Shown here piece by piece: positions 1-6,528 of a DNA stretch of 9,301 nt. The notes under the pieces are model-generated. The model was not told the DNA's origin and did no database searches. It saw nothing but the letters and a program-made list of their open reading frames with translations. Each line of letters begins with the position of its first letter. Within the stretch, counting starts at the first letter, position 1. Location: assembly GCA_003454415.1 (NCBI GenBank), contig DMKG01000184.1:1-9301 (forward strand), given 5' to 3'. Made by a program: the position numbers and the translations under genes. The DNA comes from Alphaproteobacteria bacterium. GTDB taxonomy: Bacteria; Pseudomonadota; Alphaproteobacteria; UBA11222.

Positions 1-819
1 CGTCAGGCCTATGACGATCTGGTGCAGGGCGCCTCTGGCATCGCCGATCTGCTGCCCAAGACCGACAAGACCGAGCAGCCGCGCTTTCTGCCCTCCATCG
101 TCGCGGACAAGGCGACCGGCCTGCACATGATGTATGCGACGCTGGCTGCGCTGTTCCACCATCAGCGCACCGGCGAGGGCCAGTTCGTCGAAGTGCCGAT
201 GCTGGAGGCCCTGGTGGGCTTCACCCTGGCCGAGCATTTCTACGGCCACGCCTATGATCCGCCCATCGGGCAATGGGGCTATACCCGGATTCTGACCCCG
301 AACCGCAAACCCTTCAAGAGCAAGGACGGCTATATCGGCATCGTGCCCTATACCGACAAGCACTGGCCGCTGTTCTTCGAAATCTCGGGCAGGCCGGAAC
401 TGTGGGACGCCTGGCGCGGCGCCAGCTTCGAGGACCGCACCAAGAATATCGACAAGCTCTATGCCCTGATCGGCGAGGTGACCCAGGAAAAGACCACCCA
501 GGAATGGATGACCCTGCTGGATGAGCATGACATCCCCTGCATGCGCATCAACCGGCTGGAGGATCTGCAGCAGGATCCGCATCTGAAGGATGTCAAATTC
601 TTCACCCGTCGCGAACACCCGACGGAAGGCGGCTATTTCACCACCGCCCATCCGGTGAATTTCACCAAGACGCCGGCGAAATTCCGTCTGCACCCTGCGC
701 GCAAGGGCGCGGACGCCTATGAAGTGCTGGCTAAATACGGCTATTCGCAAGCTGACATCGACGCGATGATCGAAGCCAAGGCCGTCGGCAAACCGCCGGT
801 GGACGAACCGAAGAAGTAA
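1..819 (+). CDS. CaiB/BaiF family (class III) CoA-transferase, C-terminal part
   Basis: The reading frame is open from the first base, so the gene begins upstream and only the last 272 residues are visible; a GTG at 22 is internal, because the preceding codons read RQAYDDL, a typical lead into the family's QGASG segment. Family members move CoA between carboxylic acids through an enzyme-bound acyl anhydride, or act as racemases, in the cytoplasm. Visible family features are QGASGIADL near the left edge, the VADKATG segment whose Asp (codon 106-108) is the likely catalytic carboxylate, the RTGEGQ(F)VEVPMLEAL segment, and the C-terminal RREHPTEGG and HPVNF motifs. The substrate cannot be read from the sequence. 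It converges on the alicyclic-acid operon rather than being part of it; a role in activating that pathway's acid is possible but is inference. Confidence 0.93.
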   Translation, partial: RQAYDDLVQGASGIADLLPKTDKTEQPRFLPSIVADKATGLHMMYATLAALFHHQRTGEGQFVEVPMLEALVGFTLAEHFYGHAYDPPIGQWGYTRILTPNRKPFKSKDGYIGIVPYTDKHWPLFFEISGRPELWDAWRGASFEDRTKNIDKLYALIGEVTQEKTTQEWMTLLDEHDIPCMRINRLEDLQQDPHLKDVKFFTRREHPTEGGYFTTAHPVNFTKTPAKFRLHPARKGADAYEVLAKYGYSQADIDAMIEAKAVGKPPVDEPKK

Positions 820-835
820 ATCCGGGATTCCGGTT

Positions 836-867
836 GCCGGCGGCGGCTTTTAACCCCCGCCGCCGGC
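836..867. terminator. GC-rich hairpin between convergent genes, probable bidirectional terminator
   Basis: A perfect 11-bp inverted repeat (GCCGGCGGCGG at 836-846, its complement at 857-867) surrounds a 10-nt loop. It begins 17 bp after the CoA-transferase stop and ends 21 bp from the convergent hydrolase stop, where both transcripts should end. There is no T-tract after the stem on either strand, although the loop holds four Ts, so it is not a textbook intrinsic terminator. It may stall polymerase, protect 3' ends, or act with Rho. Confidence 0.5.
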
Positions 868-888
868 CTGGGACGCGGTCGCAGGCGT

Positions 889-1527
889 TCAGACCCCGTC
901 ACGCACAAAAGGGTTGGAGCGCCGCTCGTCGCCAAAGGTGGAGAGCGGCCCGTGCCCTGGAACGAACACCACATCGGAGCCAAGCGGCCACAGCTTTTCC
1001 CGGATCGACCGGATGAGCTGGTCGTGATTTCCTCCGGGAAAATCCGTGCGTCCGATGGAGCCCTGAAACAGCACATCCCCCACCTGGGCAAGTCTTGCGT
1101 CGCGGTTGAAAAACACCACATGCCCCGGCGTATGCCCGGGGCAGTGAAGCACCTCCAGGGTAATGGCGCCGAACTGCGCCTGGTCCCCGTCGTTGAGCCA
1201 GCGCTCAGGAGTGAAACTGCGCACCGGCGGCAGGCCGAATTGCCGCGCCTGCTGCGGCATGGAATCGATCCAGAATTTATCGCCAATATGGGGCCCCTCT
1301 ATGGGCAGGTTCAGGCGTTCCGCCAGCTCCCCGGCGGCGCCCGCATGATCCATATGCCCGTGGGTGAGGAATATTTTCTCCAGGCTGACGCCCACCTGCT
1401 CCACCCCGGAAAGGATCTTGTCCACATCCCCGCCCGGATCGACCAGCGCGCCCTTCATGGTCTCTTCACAGACCAGAAGGGTGCAGTTCTGCTGAAAGGG
1501 CGTGACGGGGATGACGGCGATTTTCAT
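889..1527 (-). CDS. gloC: GloC/YcbL-type metallo-beta-lactamase-fold hydrolase (glyoxalase II-like)
   Basis: This 212-residue protein has the full metal-binding set of the glyoxalase II branch of the metallo-beta-lactamase fold: THGHMDH at 55-61, His132 within CPGHTPGH, Asp151 in the GDVLF segment, and His192 in PGHGP. The N-terminal IPVTPFQQNC segment, GLPPVRSFTPERWLNDGD, and the C-terminal GPLSTFGDER plus NPF motifs match the pattern of E. coli YcbL (GloC), which has nearly the same length. YcbL hydrolyses S-lactoylglutathione in the cytoplasm. It lacks the C-terminal helical domain of the longer GloB enzymes. It is the last gene of the minus-strand run, 46 bp after the alpha/beta hydrolase, and may simply be a detoxification gene carried along; hydrolysis of another thioester cannot be excluded. 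The ATG at 1527 has no clear Shine-Dalgarno sequence, but the MKIAVIPVTPF start fits the family. Confidence 0.9.
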   Translation of the reverse strand: MKIAVIPVTPFQQNCTLLVCEETMKGALVDPGGDVDKILSGVEQVGVSLEKIFLTHGHMDHAGAAGELAERLNLPIEGPHIGDKFWIDSMPQQARQFGLPPVRSFTPERWLNDGDQAQFGAITLEVLHCPGHTPGHVVFFNRDARLAQVGDVLFQGSIGRTDFPGGNHDQLIRSIREKLWPLGSDVVFVPGHGPLSTFGDERRSNPFVRDGV

Positions 1528-1573
1528 GAATAACAGCTATGGTTTCCGGTAACGAATTGCAAGCAGGGGCGGT

Positions 1574-2476
1574 TTACCCCTTCAGGAAATCCTTCGTGAT
1601 GCGCAGGAATTCATCCAGCCTGTCATGGTGCACCCAATGCCCTGCGCCTTCGACATTGGCGACCTGGACATTGCTGAAATGGGCGGCGCGCCCATCCTGC
1701 AGCGGATCCGTGGCCCAGCTTTCCGTGCCGCGGAACAGCAGCACCGGGCAGGTGATCGCTTTCCAGTATTCCTGAAACTCCAGCGCTTCCGCTTCGATGT
1801 TCCGGGGGGCGAACACCCGCACGTAATTGTCGAATTTCCAGCTATAGGAGCCATCCTCGTTCTGGTTCACGCCGTGCACCGTCAGGTGATAGGCCCGTTC
1901 CGGGCTGAGATGGGGATTTTCCTTCTGCATGCGCTCATAAGCTTCTTCCACCGTCTTGTAGCGGCGCGGCTGACGGCCCGATGCGTCGCGCAGCTCCTTT
2001 ATCCAGCCGCGCACCCGCTGCATATTCGTCTGTGACGCCATTTCCTGGGTGAAGGAAGGGGGCGGCCCCATCCCCTCTATGGCGACGAGCTTGACCACAT
2101 TCTCCGGGAACAGGCCGGTATAGCGCAGGGAGATATTGCCCCCCAGCGAATGGCCAATGATCGTCAGAGGGGTCATTTTCGTCTGATGCAGCAATTGCGC
2201 AATGTCATAGGTATAGTCATTGATGCTATAGGCGCCGCCGATCATCCACTGGCTGTCGCCATGGCCGCGCAGATCCGGCGCGATGATGTGATAATCCTTG
2301 CGGAAGGCTTCCGCAACCCAGTCCCAGTTCCGGCAATGATCCCGGCCGCCATGGATAAGCAGCATGGGCGGCGCGTCATGGTTGCCCCAGTCCACATAAT
2401 GCAGCCGAAGCCGCTGGGAGAAATAGCTGTGTGAGGTAGGGCCGAGGATATTTCTGCTTTTGTCCTTGGGGGGCAT
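1574..2476 (-). CDS. alpha/beta-fold hydrolase
   Basis: A 300-residue alpha/beta hydrolase. Visible elements in order: oxyanion-hole HGG at 42-44 after strand 3, PDLRGHGDS at 67-75, nucleophile elbow GHSLGG with Ser110, a cap region at about 140-235 rich in charged residues, and GAGHWVHHD with catalytic His280. The acid is probably Glu252 or Asp257 in the RGTESWATD segment. No signal peptide is seen, so it should be cytoplasmic. The frame extends upstream to 2692, but that extension overlaps the Rieske gene and does not look like this fold. The ATG at 2476 gives MPPKDKSRN, 26 bp after the Rieske stop; it lacks a good Shine-Dalgarno sequence, so translational coupling is likely. Such enzymes next to Rieske oxygenases often cleave esters, lactones or C-C bonds, but its substrate is unknown. 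An epoxide hydrolase or dehalogenase is less likely because the nucleophile is Ser, not Asp. Confidence 0.88.
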   Translation of the reverse strand: MPPKDKSRNILGPTSHSYFSQRLRLHYVDWGNHDAPPMLLIHGGRDHCRNWDWVAEAFRKDYHIIAPDLRGHGDSQWMIGGAYSINDYTYDIAQLLHQTKMTPLTIIGHSLGGNISLRYTGLFPENVVKLVAIEGMGPPPSFTQEMASQTNMQRVRGWIKELRDASGRQPRRYKTVEEAYERMQKENPHLSPERAYHLTVHGVNQNEDGSYSWKFDNYVRVFAPRNIEAEALEFQEYWKAITCPVLLFRGTESWATDPLQDGRAAHFSNVQVANVEGAGHWVHHDRLDEFLRITKDFLKG

Positions 2477-2502
2477 GATAAAAACCGTATTGGGGGTGAG
2501 GC

Positions 2503-3666
2503 TCAGAAAATGGGTTTGTTCGCGCGCATCGCCCGGCGCAGCGATTCGTGGTAGTGGATCAGGGCGGGCTCGTTGCGGCCATAGACCACCTCTTTCTGCG
2601 CGCCGGAGAAAAACCCTGCATTGAGCTTCTCGCTCATGGGAAAATCTTCTTTCTCCACCGTTGCGATGGCGATATCGAAATTCCGGTCCCAATGGCGGCG
2701 CACGCTGTCATTCGCCGGGGGTTCCGGCGCGAAAAGCATGAATTCGATATTGGTGCGGTCAATATGGTTCGCATCGGGATAGGCGCACCAGGCCTCCGCA
2801 TGATCGCCCTGCCAGATGAAGGTCAGATTGGGGAACAGCAGATAGACGATCGCCAGCTGCGATAGCACATTACGCTCGGCCGGTGGCTGATCGCGCCATT
2901 GCTCGAAATCCTTGCGGGTAATGGCGAAGCGCAGATTGTAGTCATAGGGATCGAAAGTCGAAACGCTCCAGTCGATCAGGGGATTGACCGTGGTGCGGTG
3001 CAGGACGGGAAGGTGATAAGTTTCCAGAAACGTGTCCTGAACGATTTTCCAGTTGAAATTGTAGCTCATGCTGGCCGAGCGGTAATGCGCGTATTTCTCA
3101 AAACCGAAGGCGCCGATTTCCGGCCCCAGGCCGCCCAGCAGGGCATCCACATCCACGGGCGCGCCGGGCGTGGGGCGCACGAAAATCAGCCCGTATTTTT
3201 CAGCGGCCGGCAGGCGGGTAAGGCCCAACGCCGCCTTGTCCAGTGCGCCCACCCGTTCCGAATGGGGAATTTCCGCAAGTTTTCCCGATGTGTCATAAAC
3301 CCAGCCATGATAGGGACAGGTGAAACGCCGCTTGCCCCGGCCGCACTCTTCCTCCAGCACCCTTGCGCCGCGATGCCGGCAGACATTGAGAAAAGCGTTC
3401 AGCTCGCCCTTCTCGCCGCGCATGATCAGGATGGGCTGGCCGGTGAAATTGTTGGTGATGAAATCCCCGGGTTTCGCCAGCCGCGAGGAAAGCCCCATGA
3501 ACAAGGGGATTTGCCGGAAGAACAATTCCCGTTCGCGGGCGAAATGCGCCGGGTCCGTATAGATGCTGACCGGATTGACGAATGGCGCATCCGCCATCGC
3601 CTGGGTGTTGGTCTCCTTGTAACGCAGCAAGCGTTCGGAAATTTCAATTTGTTGCGCCTTCAACAT
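2503..3666 (-). CDS. Rieske non-heme iron oxygenase, alpha (catalytic) subunit
   Basis: A 387-residue oxygenase large subunit. The Rieske [2Fe-2S] ligands are Cys96-x-His98 and Cys117-x2-His120 (CRHRG and CPYHGW). The mononuclear iron site is His218 and His223 in ETYHLPVLH, with a probable third ligand Asp341 in KEDF; Asp211 just upstream fits the bridging Asp that passes electrons from a neighbouring subunit. The enzyme should insert oxygen from O2 into a ring or alkyl group, or demethylate, in the cytoplasm. It is somewhat shorter than typical alpha-beta dioxygenase large subunits, and no small beta subunit, ferredoxin or reductase is present in this window, so it resembles alpha-only oxygenases that use partners encoded elsewhere. 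It lies 47 bp after the SDR gene; an AGAGGGAAA stretch lies upstream of the ATG at 3666. Substrate unknown; the neighbours suggest an alicyclic or aromatic acid. Confidence 0.92.
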   Translation of the reverse strand: MLKAQQIEISERLLRYKETNTQAMADAPFVNPVSIYTDPAHFARERELFFRQIPLFMGLSSRLAKPGDFITNNFTGQPILIMRGEKGELNAFLNVCRHRGARVLEEECGRGKRRFTCPYHGWVYDTSGKLAEIPHSERVGALDKAALGLTRLPAAEKYGLIFVRPTPGAPVDVDALLGGLGPEIGAFGFEKYAHYRSASMSYNFNWKIVQDTFLETYHLPVLHRTTVNPLIDWSVSTFDPYDYNLRFAITRKDFEQWRDQPPAERNVLSQLAIVYLLFPNLTFIWQGDHAEAWCAYPDANHIDRTNIEFMLFAPEPPANDSVRRHWDRNFDIAIATVEKEDFPMSEKLNAGFFSGAQKEVVYGRNEPALIHYHESLRRAMRANKPIF

Positions 3667-3713
3667 GTTTGCGTTTCCCTCTTGCTGAAAAACTTCGCTG
3701 ACCGCCGTTACGG

Positions 3714-4514
3714 CTAGCCGATCATGCTGTAACCGCCGCTGACGCTCAGCACCTGGCCGGTGATATGGCCCGCAGCGGATTGGGAGGACAGGAACACCAC
3801 CGCATTCGCCAGATCTTTCGGCCGGCCCAGCTTGCGCAGCGGCAGGCTCTTGGCGATGGCGGCGAACTGTTCCTGGGTGAACATCGCATTAGGATCGGTC
3901 CACATGCTGTTCGAGCCGACCTCATCGGATTCTTCGGGAATTGTGACGCCCGGGCAAACGGCGTTGCAGCGGACGCCATAACGGCCGTTTTCCTTGGCGA
4001 TGGTTTTCATGAAGCTGTTCACTCCCGCCTTCATCGCGCCATAGACCGCCTCGCGCGGCTCTCCCTGCCGGCTGGCGTCGGAACTGATGGAGATGATGGA
4101 GCCGCCCTTGCCGGCCTTGATCATCTGCTCCAGGGCGCAATAGGTGCAATTCAGCATGCCGATAAAATTGATCTGCACGATTTTCTGCCAGAAATCCGGT
4201 GTGGTCTGCATGAAGAATTTCAGATCGTCCCAGCCCACATTGTTGACCAGCGCGTCAATGCCGCCGAATTTGCCTATGGCGGCGGCGGTCATGGCTTTCA
4301 CCTGATCCATATTGGTGACGTCGGTTCTGATCACCTGAACGTTTTTCGCCCCAAGTTTCAGGGCCTCCTGCGCGACTTTTTCGCCCTGGGCGGTGTCCAG
4401 TTCAGCGATGGTGATGTTTGCGCCTTCCCGCGCAAACCCCAGTGTGATGGCGCGCCCGATATTCGATGCGCCGCCGGTGACGATGACCGATTTGCCCGCG
4501 AGTTCCAGATCCAT
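3714..4514 (-). CDS. badH: Short-chain dehydrogenase, likely 2-hydroxycyclohexanecarboxyl-CoA dehydrogenase (BadH-like)
   Basis: A 266-residue classical SDR. The dinucleotide motif is TGGASNIG (13-20), with the strand-2 acidic patch AELD (37-40) favouring NAD+. The NNAG motif appears as NNVGWD (91-96). Catalytic residues are Asn116, Ser145, Tyr158 and Lys162 (YGAMK). CPGV at 187-190 and the C-terminal ITGQVLSVSGG are typical. The NN-x-GWD stretch, the SSDASR-x-G-x-x-x-EAVY segment and the C-terminus resemble Rhodopseudomonas BadH as I recall it, which oxidises 2-hydroxycyclohexanecarboxyl-CoA to the 2-keto compound. Co-location with badI, which uses that product, strengthens this. A generic 3-hydroxyacyl-CoA dehydrogenase or other cyclic-alcohol SDR is the alternative. 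An AGGGAG ribosome binding site at 4521-4526 supports the ATG at 4514. Confidence 0.8.
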   Translation of the reverse strand: MDLELAGKSVIVTGGASNIGRAITLGFAREGANITIAELDTAQGEKVAQEALKLGAKNVQVIRTDVTNMDQVKAMTAAAIGKFGGIDALVNNVGWDDLKFFMQTTPDFWQKIVQINFIGMLNCTYCALEQMIKAGKGGSIISISSDASRQGEPREAVYGAMKAGVNSFMKTIAKENGRYGVRCNAVCPGVTIPEESDEVGSNSMWTDPNAMFTQEQFAAIAKSLPLRKLGRPKDLANAVVFLSSQSAAGHITGQVLSVSGGYSMIG

Positions 4515-4520
4515 TGCATT

Positions 4521-4526
4521 CTCCCT
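4521..4526 (-). promoter_or_regulatory. Ribosome binding site of the SDR gene
   Basis: Read on the minus strand this is AGGGAG, six bases before the ATG at 4514. It fixes the start of the BadH-like gene. Confidence 0.7.
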
Positions 4527-4550
4527 GATATCCGTCCTGCTTTCCTGATC

Positions 4551-5330
4551 TTATCTGAAAACCGGCTGGCGTTTCTCCTGAAAGGCGTTCAGCCCTTCGG
4601 TTACATTATCGCTCATCAGGGCCTCCGGCGCTTCGGACGCCTCCAGCGCCAGTCCATGATCGAGATTGCCGGATAGCCCCTGCACCGTGAGCCGCTTCAT
4701 GGCGGCAATGCCATTGGCGTTGCGCGCCGCCAGCGTCTTGCAATATTCCATGGCCTGCGCATGCAGTTCCGCATCGGGTGTGACGTAGTTCACCAGGCCC
4801 CAGGCTTGCGCCTCCTTTGCTTCGATCCAGCGGGCGCTGAACATGAGGTCCAGGGCGCGGCGCTCTCCAACCAGACGCGGCAGTCGCTGGGTGCCGCCCC
4901 AGCCGGGAATGAGGCCGAATTGCGCGTGCTGGCAGCCCAGCCGGGCGCTTTCCCCGGCAAACGCCACATCCGCTGCCATCATCAGTTCCAGCCCGCCCGC
5001 CAGCGCAAGGCCCTGCACCGCCACGACGACCGGCAGACTGGAGGTCTCCATGCTGCGCAGGACGCCATGACCATAGCTGATAAAATGCTTCAGCGCCTGC
5101 AGATCGCCGCGCTTTCCCTTCACCTCGTCCAGATCGGCGCCGGTGCAGAAATGCTTGCCGGTGCTGCGGATCAGAACCACCCGCGCCTCTTCGCCGGATT
5201 CGAAACCGCGCAGTCCTGTTTCAAGCGCCTCCATCACGCGAAGCGCCAGGCAATTGAACACCTGCGGCCGGTTCAGCTCCATCACGCCTACCGGGCCTTC
5301 ACTCCAGATGCGGACCACTTCCTCCGTCAT
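4551..5330 (-). CDS. Enoyl-CoA hydratase/isomerase family protein, possible cyclohex-1-ene-1-carboxyl-CoA hydratase (BadK-like)
   Basis: A 259-residue crotonase. Visible motifs are the oxyanion loop FCTGADL (61-67), the second oxyanion segment ALAGGLELMMAADV (109-122) with Glu115 at the first catalytic Glu position, and IPGWGGTQRLPRLVG (141-155). The second catalytic Glu of hydratases (Glu164 of rat mitochondrial hydratase) aligns with His135 in CQHAQFG, so the chemistry may differ from standard water addition. In this operon the expected job is hydration of cyclohex-1-ene-carboxyl-CoA, between the dehydrogenase and the BadH-like SDR. An isomerase or other crotonase reaction is a real alternative. 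The frame stays open back to 5393, overlapping the acyl-CoA dehydrogenase, but the ATG at 5330 has an excellent ribosome binding site and gives the family's usual length. Confidence 0.85.
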   Translation of the reverse strand: MTEEVVRIWSEGPVGVMELNRPQVFNCLALRVMEALETGLRGFESGEEARVVLIRSTGKHFCTGADLDEVKGKRGDLQALKHFISYGHGVLRSMETSSLPVVVAVQGLALAGGLELMMAADVAFAGESARLGCQHAQFGLIPGWGGTQRLPRLVGERRALDLMFSARWIEAKEAQAWGLVNYVTPDAELHAQAMEYCKTLAARNANGIAAMKRLTVQGLSGNLDHGLALEASEAPEALMSDNVTEGLNAFQEKRQPVFR

Positions 5331-5337
5331 GGCGCTT

Positions 5338-5349
5338 CTCCTTCCTCCT
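5338..5349 (-). promoter_or_regulatory. Ribosome binding site deciding the hydratase start
   Basis: On the minus strand this reads AGGAGGAAGGAG: two tandem Shine-Dalgarno cores, the nearer one (5338-5343) seven bases from the ATG at 5330. It lies in the 22-bp gap after the dehydrogenase stop and argues against a start further upstream in that frame. Confidence 0.8.
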
Positions 5350-5352
5350 GGT

Positions 5353-6501
5353 TCAATACGGCACTGCAACGCGGCCGATCTTTTCCCGCGCAATGATCAT
5401 TTTCTGGATTTGCGGCGTGCCGTCGCCGATCTGCAGGCCCAGCACATCGCGCAAACGCTGCTGATGCGGCATCTCCTTGCTGTAGGCGAAATGCCCGTTG
5501 ATGATGATGCAGTTGTGGATGATGTCGAAGGCGGTCTTGGGCGCCCACCATTTGCACATGGCGGCTTCGGCGGTATGCGCTTCGCCCCGGTCGCGCAGCC
5601 ACAAGGTCTTGTAACACAGCAGGCGGGCGGCGGTGAGCAGGGTCTCCGCCTCCGACAGCGGTTCCGTGACGCCCTGATATTTGGCGATGGGATTGCCGAA
5701 CGCCTGGCGCTCGGTCACATATTTCCAGGTTTCCTCCAGCGAGGCCGCCGCCGCCCCCAGACATTGCAGGCCGATCAGGGCGCGGCTGTAGTCAAAGCCG
5801 TTCATCACCAGCCTGAAGCCCTCGCCCTCCTTGCCGATCAGGGCGTCGGCTCCGACCCGGACATCGTCGAAGAAAAGCGAGCCGCGGCCAACCGCGCCCG
5901 ATCCCAGATCGTTGAAGCGCGTGGCGCTCACGCCCGGAAGATCAAGGGGGACGAGAAACGCCGAGACGCCCCTTGCGCCTTCGCCGCCGGTGCGGGCGAA
6001 CAGCACCACCAGATCCGACTGGTCGGCCAGGGAGATCGAGGTTTTCTCTCCGTTCAGAATATAATCATTCCCGTCTTTCGTGGCTTTCAGCACCAGATGC
6101 GCCGCGTCCGATCCGCCGCGCGGCTCGGTCAGCCCTAGCGCGACAATGATTTCCCCCGTGCACATGTCCCCGATGATGCGCCGCCCCACTTCCTCGTCGG
6201 GATGCTGTTTCATGAGGGCGCCAAGCAGCGAGGCCAGAAGCTGAATATAGGAAACGTTGAAATCCGCCTTCGCCACTTCCTCGATGACGATGCCGGCGGT
6301 GACGCAATCCAGCCCCTGTCCGCCGAATTTTTCCGGCAGTTCGATGCCGATCATGCCAAGCTCGCCCATTTCCCTGCGCAGGGATTTGGGAATTTTTCCA
6401 TCCAGTTCGCGCTGCTGGTAAAAGGGCGCAAGTTTCTCCCCGGCAAACCGGCGTACGGTTTCCTGAAATGCGCGCTGTTCCGGGGTAAGGGAAAAGTCCA
6501 T
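5353..6501 (-). CDS. Acyl-CoA dehydrogenase, probable alicyclic acyl-CoA dehydrogenase (AliB-like role)
   Basis: A 382-residue FAD acyl-CoA dehydrogenase with all three domains: N-terminal helical part, middle beta domain with LTEPRGGSDAA (124-134) and YILNGEKTSIS (147-157), and C-terminal helical domain with ERQAFGNPI (264-272) and QIGDGTPQIQK (357-367). It would pass electrons to ETF in the cytoplasm. In medium-chain enzymes the base is Glu in YEGT; here the aligned residue is Asp360 in GDGT. The alternative base position used by isovaleryl-CoA dehydrogenase, just before the R in DYSRAL, is Ser239, so Asp360 is the only obvious candidate. The operon suggests C1-C2 dehydrogenation of cyclohexanecarboxyl-CoA. 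A substituted ring is possible. The ATG at 6501 follows a GAGAGGAAG stretch and lies 27 bp after badI. Confidence 0.88.
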   Translation of the reverse strand: MDFSLTPEQRAFQETVRRFAGEKLAPFYQQRELDGKIPKSLRREMGELGMIGIELPEKFGGQGLDCVTAGIVIEEVAKADFNVSYIQLLASLLGALMKQHPDEEVGRRIIGDMCTGEIIVALGLTEPRGGSDAAHLVLKATKDGNDYILNGEKTSISLADQSDLVVLFARTGGEGARGVSAFLVPLDLPGVSATRFNDLGSGAVGRGSLFFDDVRVGADALIGKEGEGFRLVMNGFDYSRALIGLQCLGAAAASLEETWKYVTERQAFGNPIAKYQGVTEPLSEAETLLTAARLLCYKTLWLRDRGEAHTAEAAMCKWWAPKTAFDIIHNCIIINGHFAYSKEMPHQQRLRDVLGLQIGDGTPQIQKMIIAREKIGRVAVPY

Positions 6502-6528
6502 CTCGGCTTCCTCTCCGGTGACGCCCGG

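Noticed and set aside
2477..2692. N-terminal extension of the alpha/beta hydrolase frame
   Set aside because: It overlaps the Rieske gene and its Arg-rich translation is not hydrolase-like; the ATG at 2476 gives normal length for the fold.
2899..3717. Long plus-strand open frame of 272 codons opposite the Rieske gene
   Set aside because: It is the antisense shadow of a gene with intact iron-ligand motifs; the translation shows no recognisable domain and such frames are common in GC-rich DNA.
3765..4676. Plus-strand open frame of 303 codons opposite the SDR gene
   Set aside because: Antisense to a complete SDR with all catalytic residues; low-information His/Gly/Asp-rich translation with no family signature.
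5331..5393. N-terminal extension of the hydratase frame
   Set aside because: The tandem ribosome binding site at 5338-5349 lies within it and points to the ATG at 5330.
5143..6138. Plus-strand open frame of 331 codons opposite the hydratase and dehydrogenase genes
   Set aside because: It spans the ends of two well-supported minus-strand genes and has no recognisable domain.
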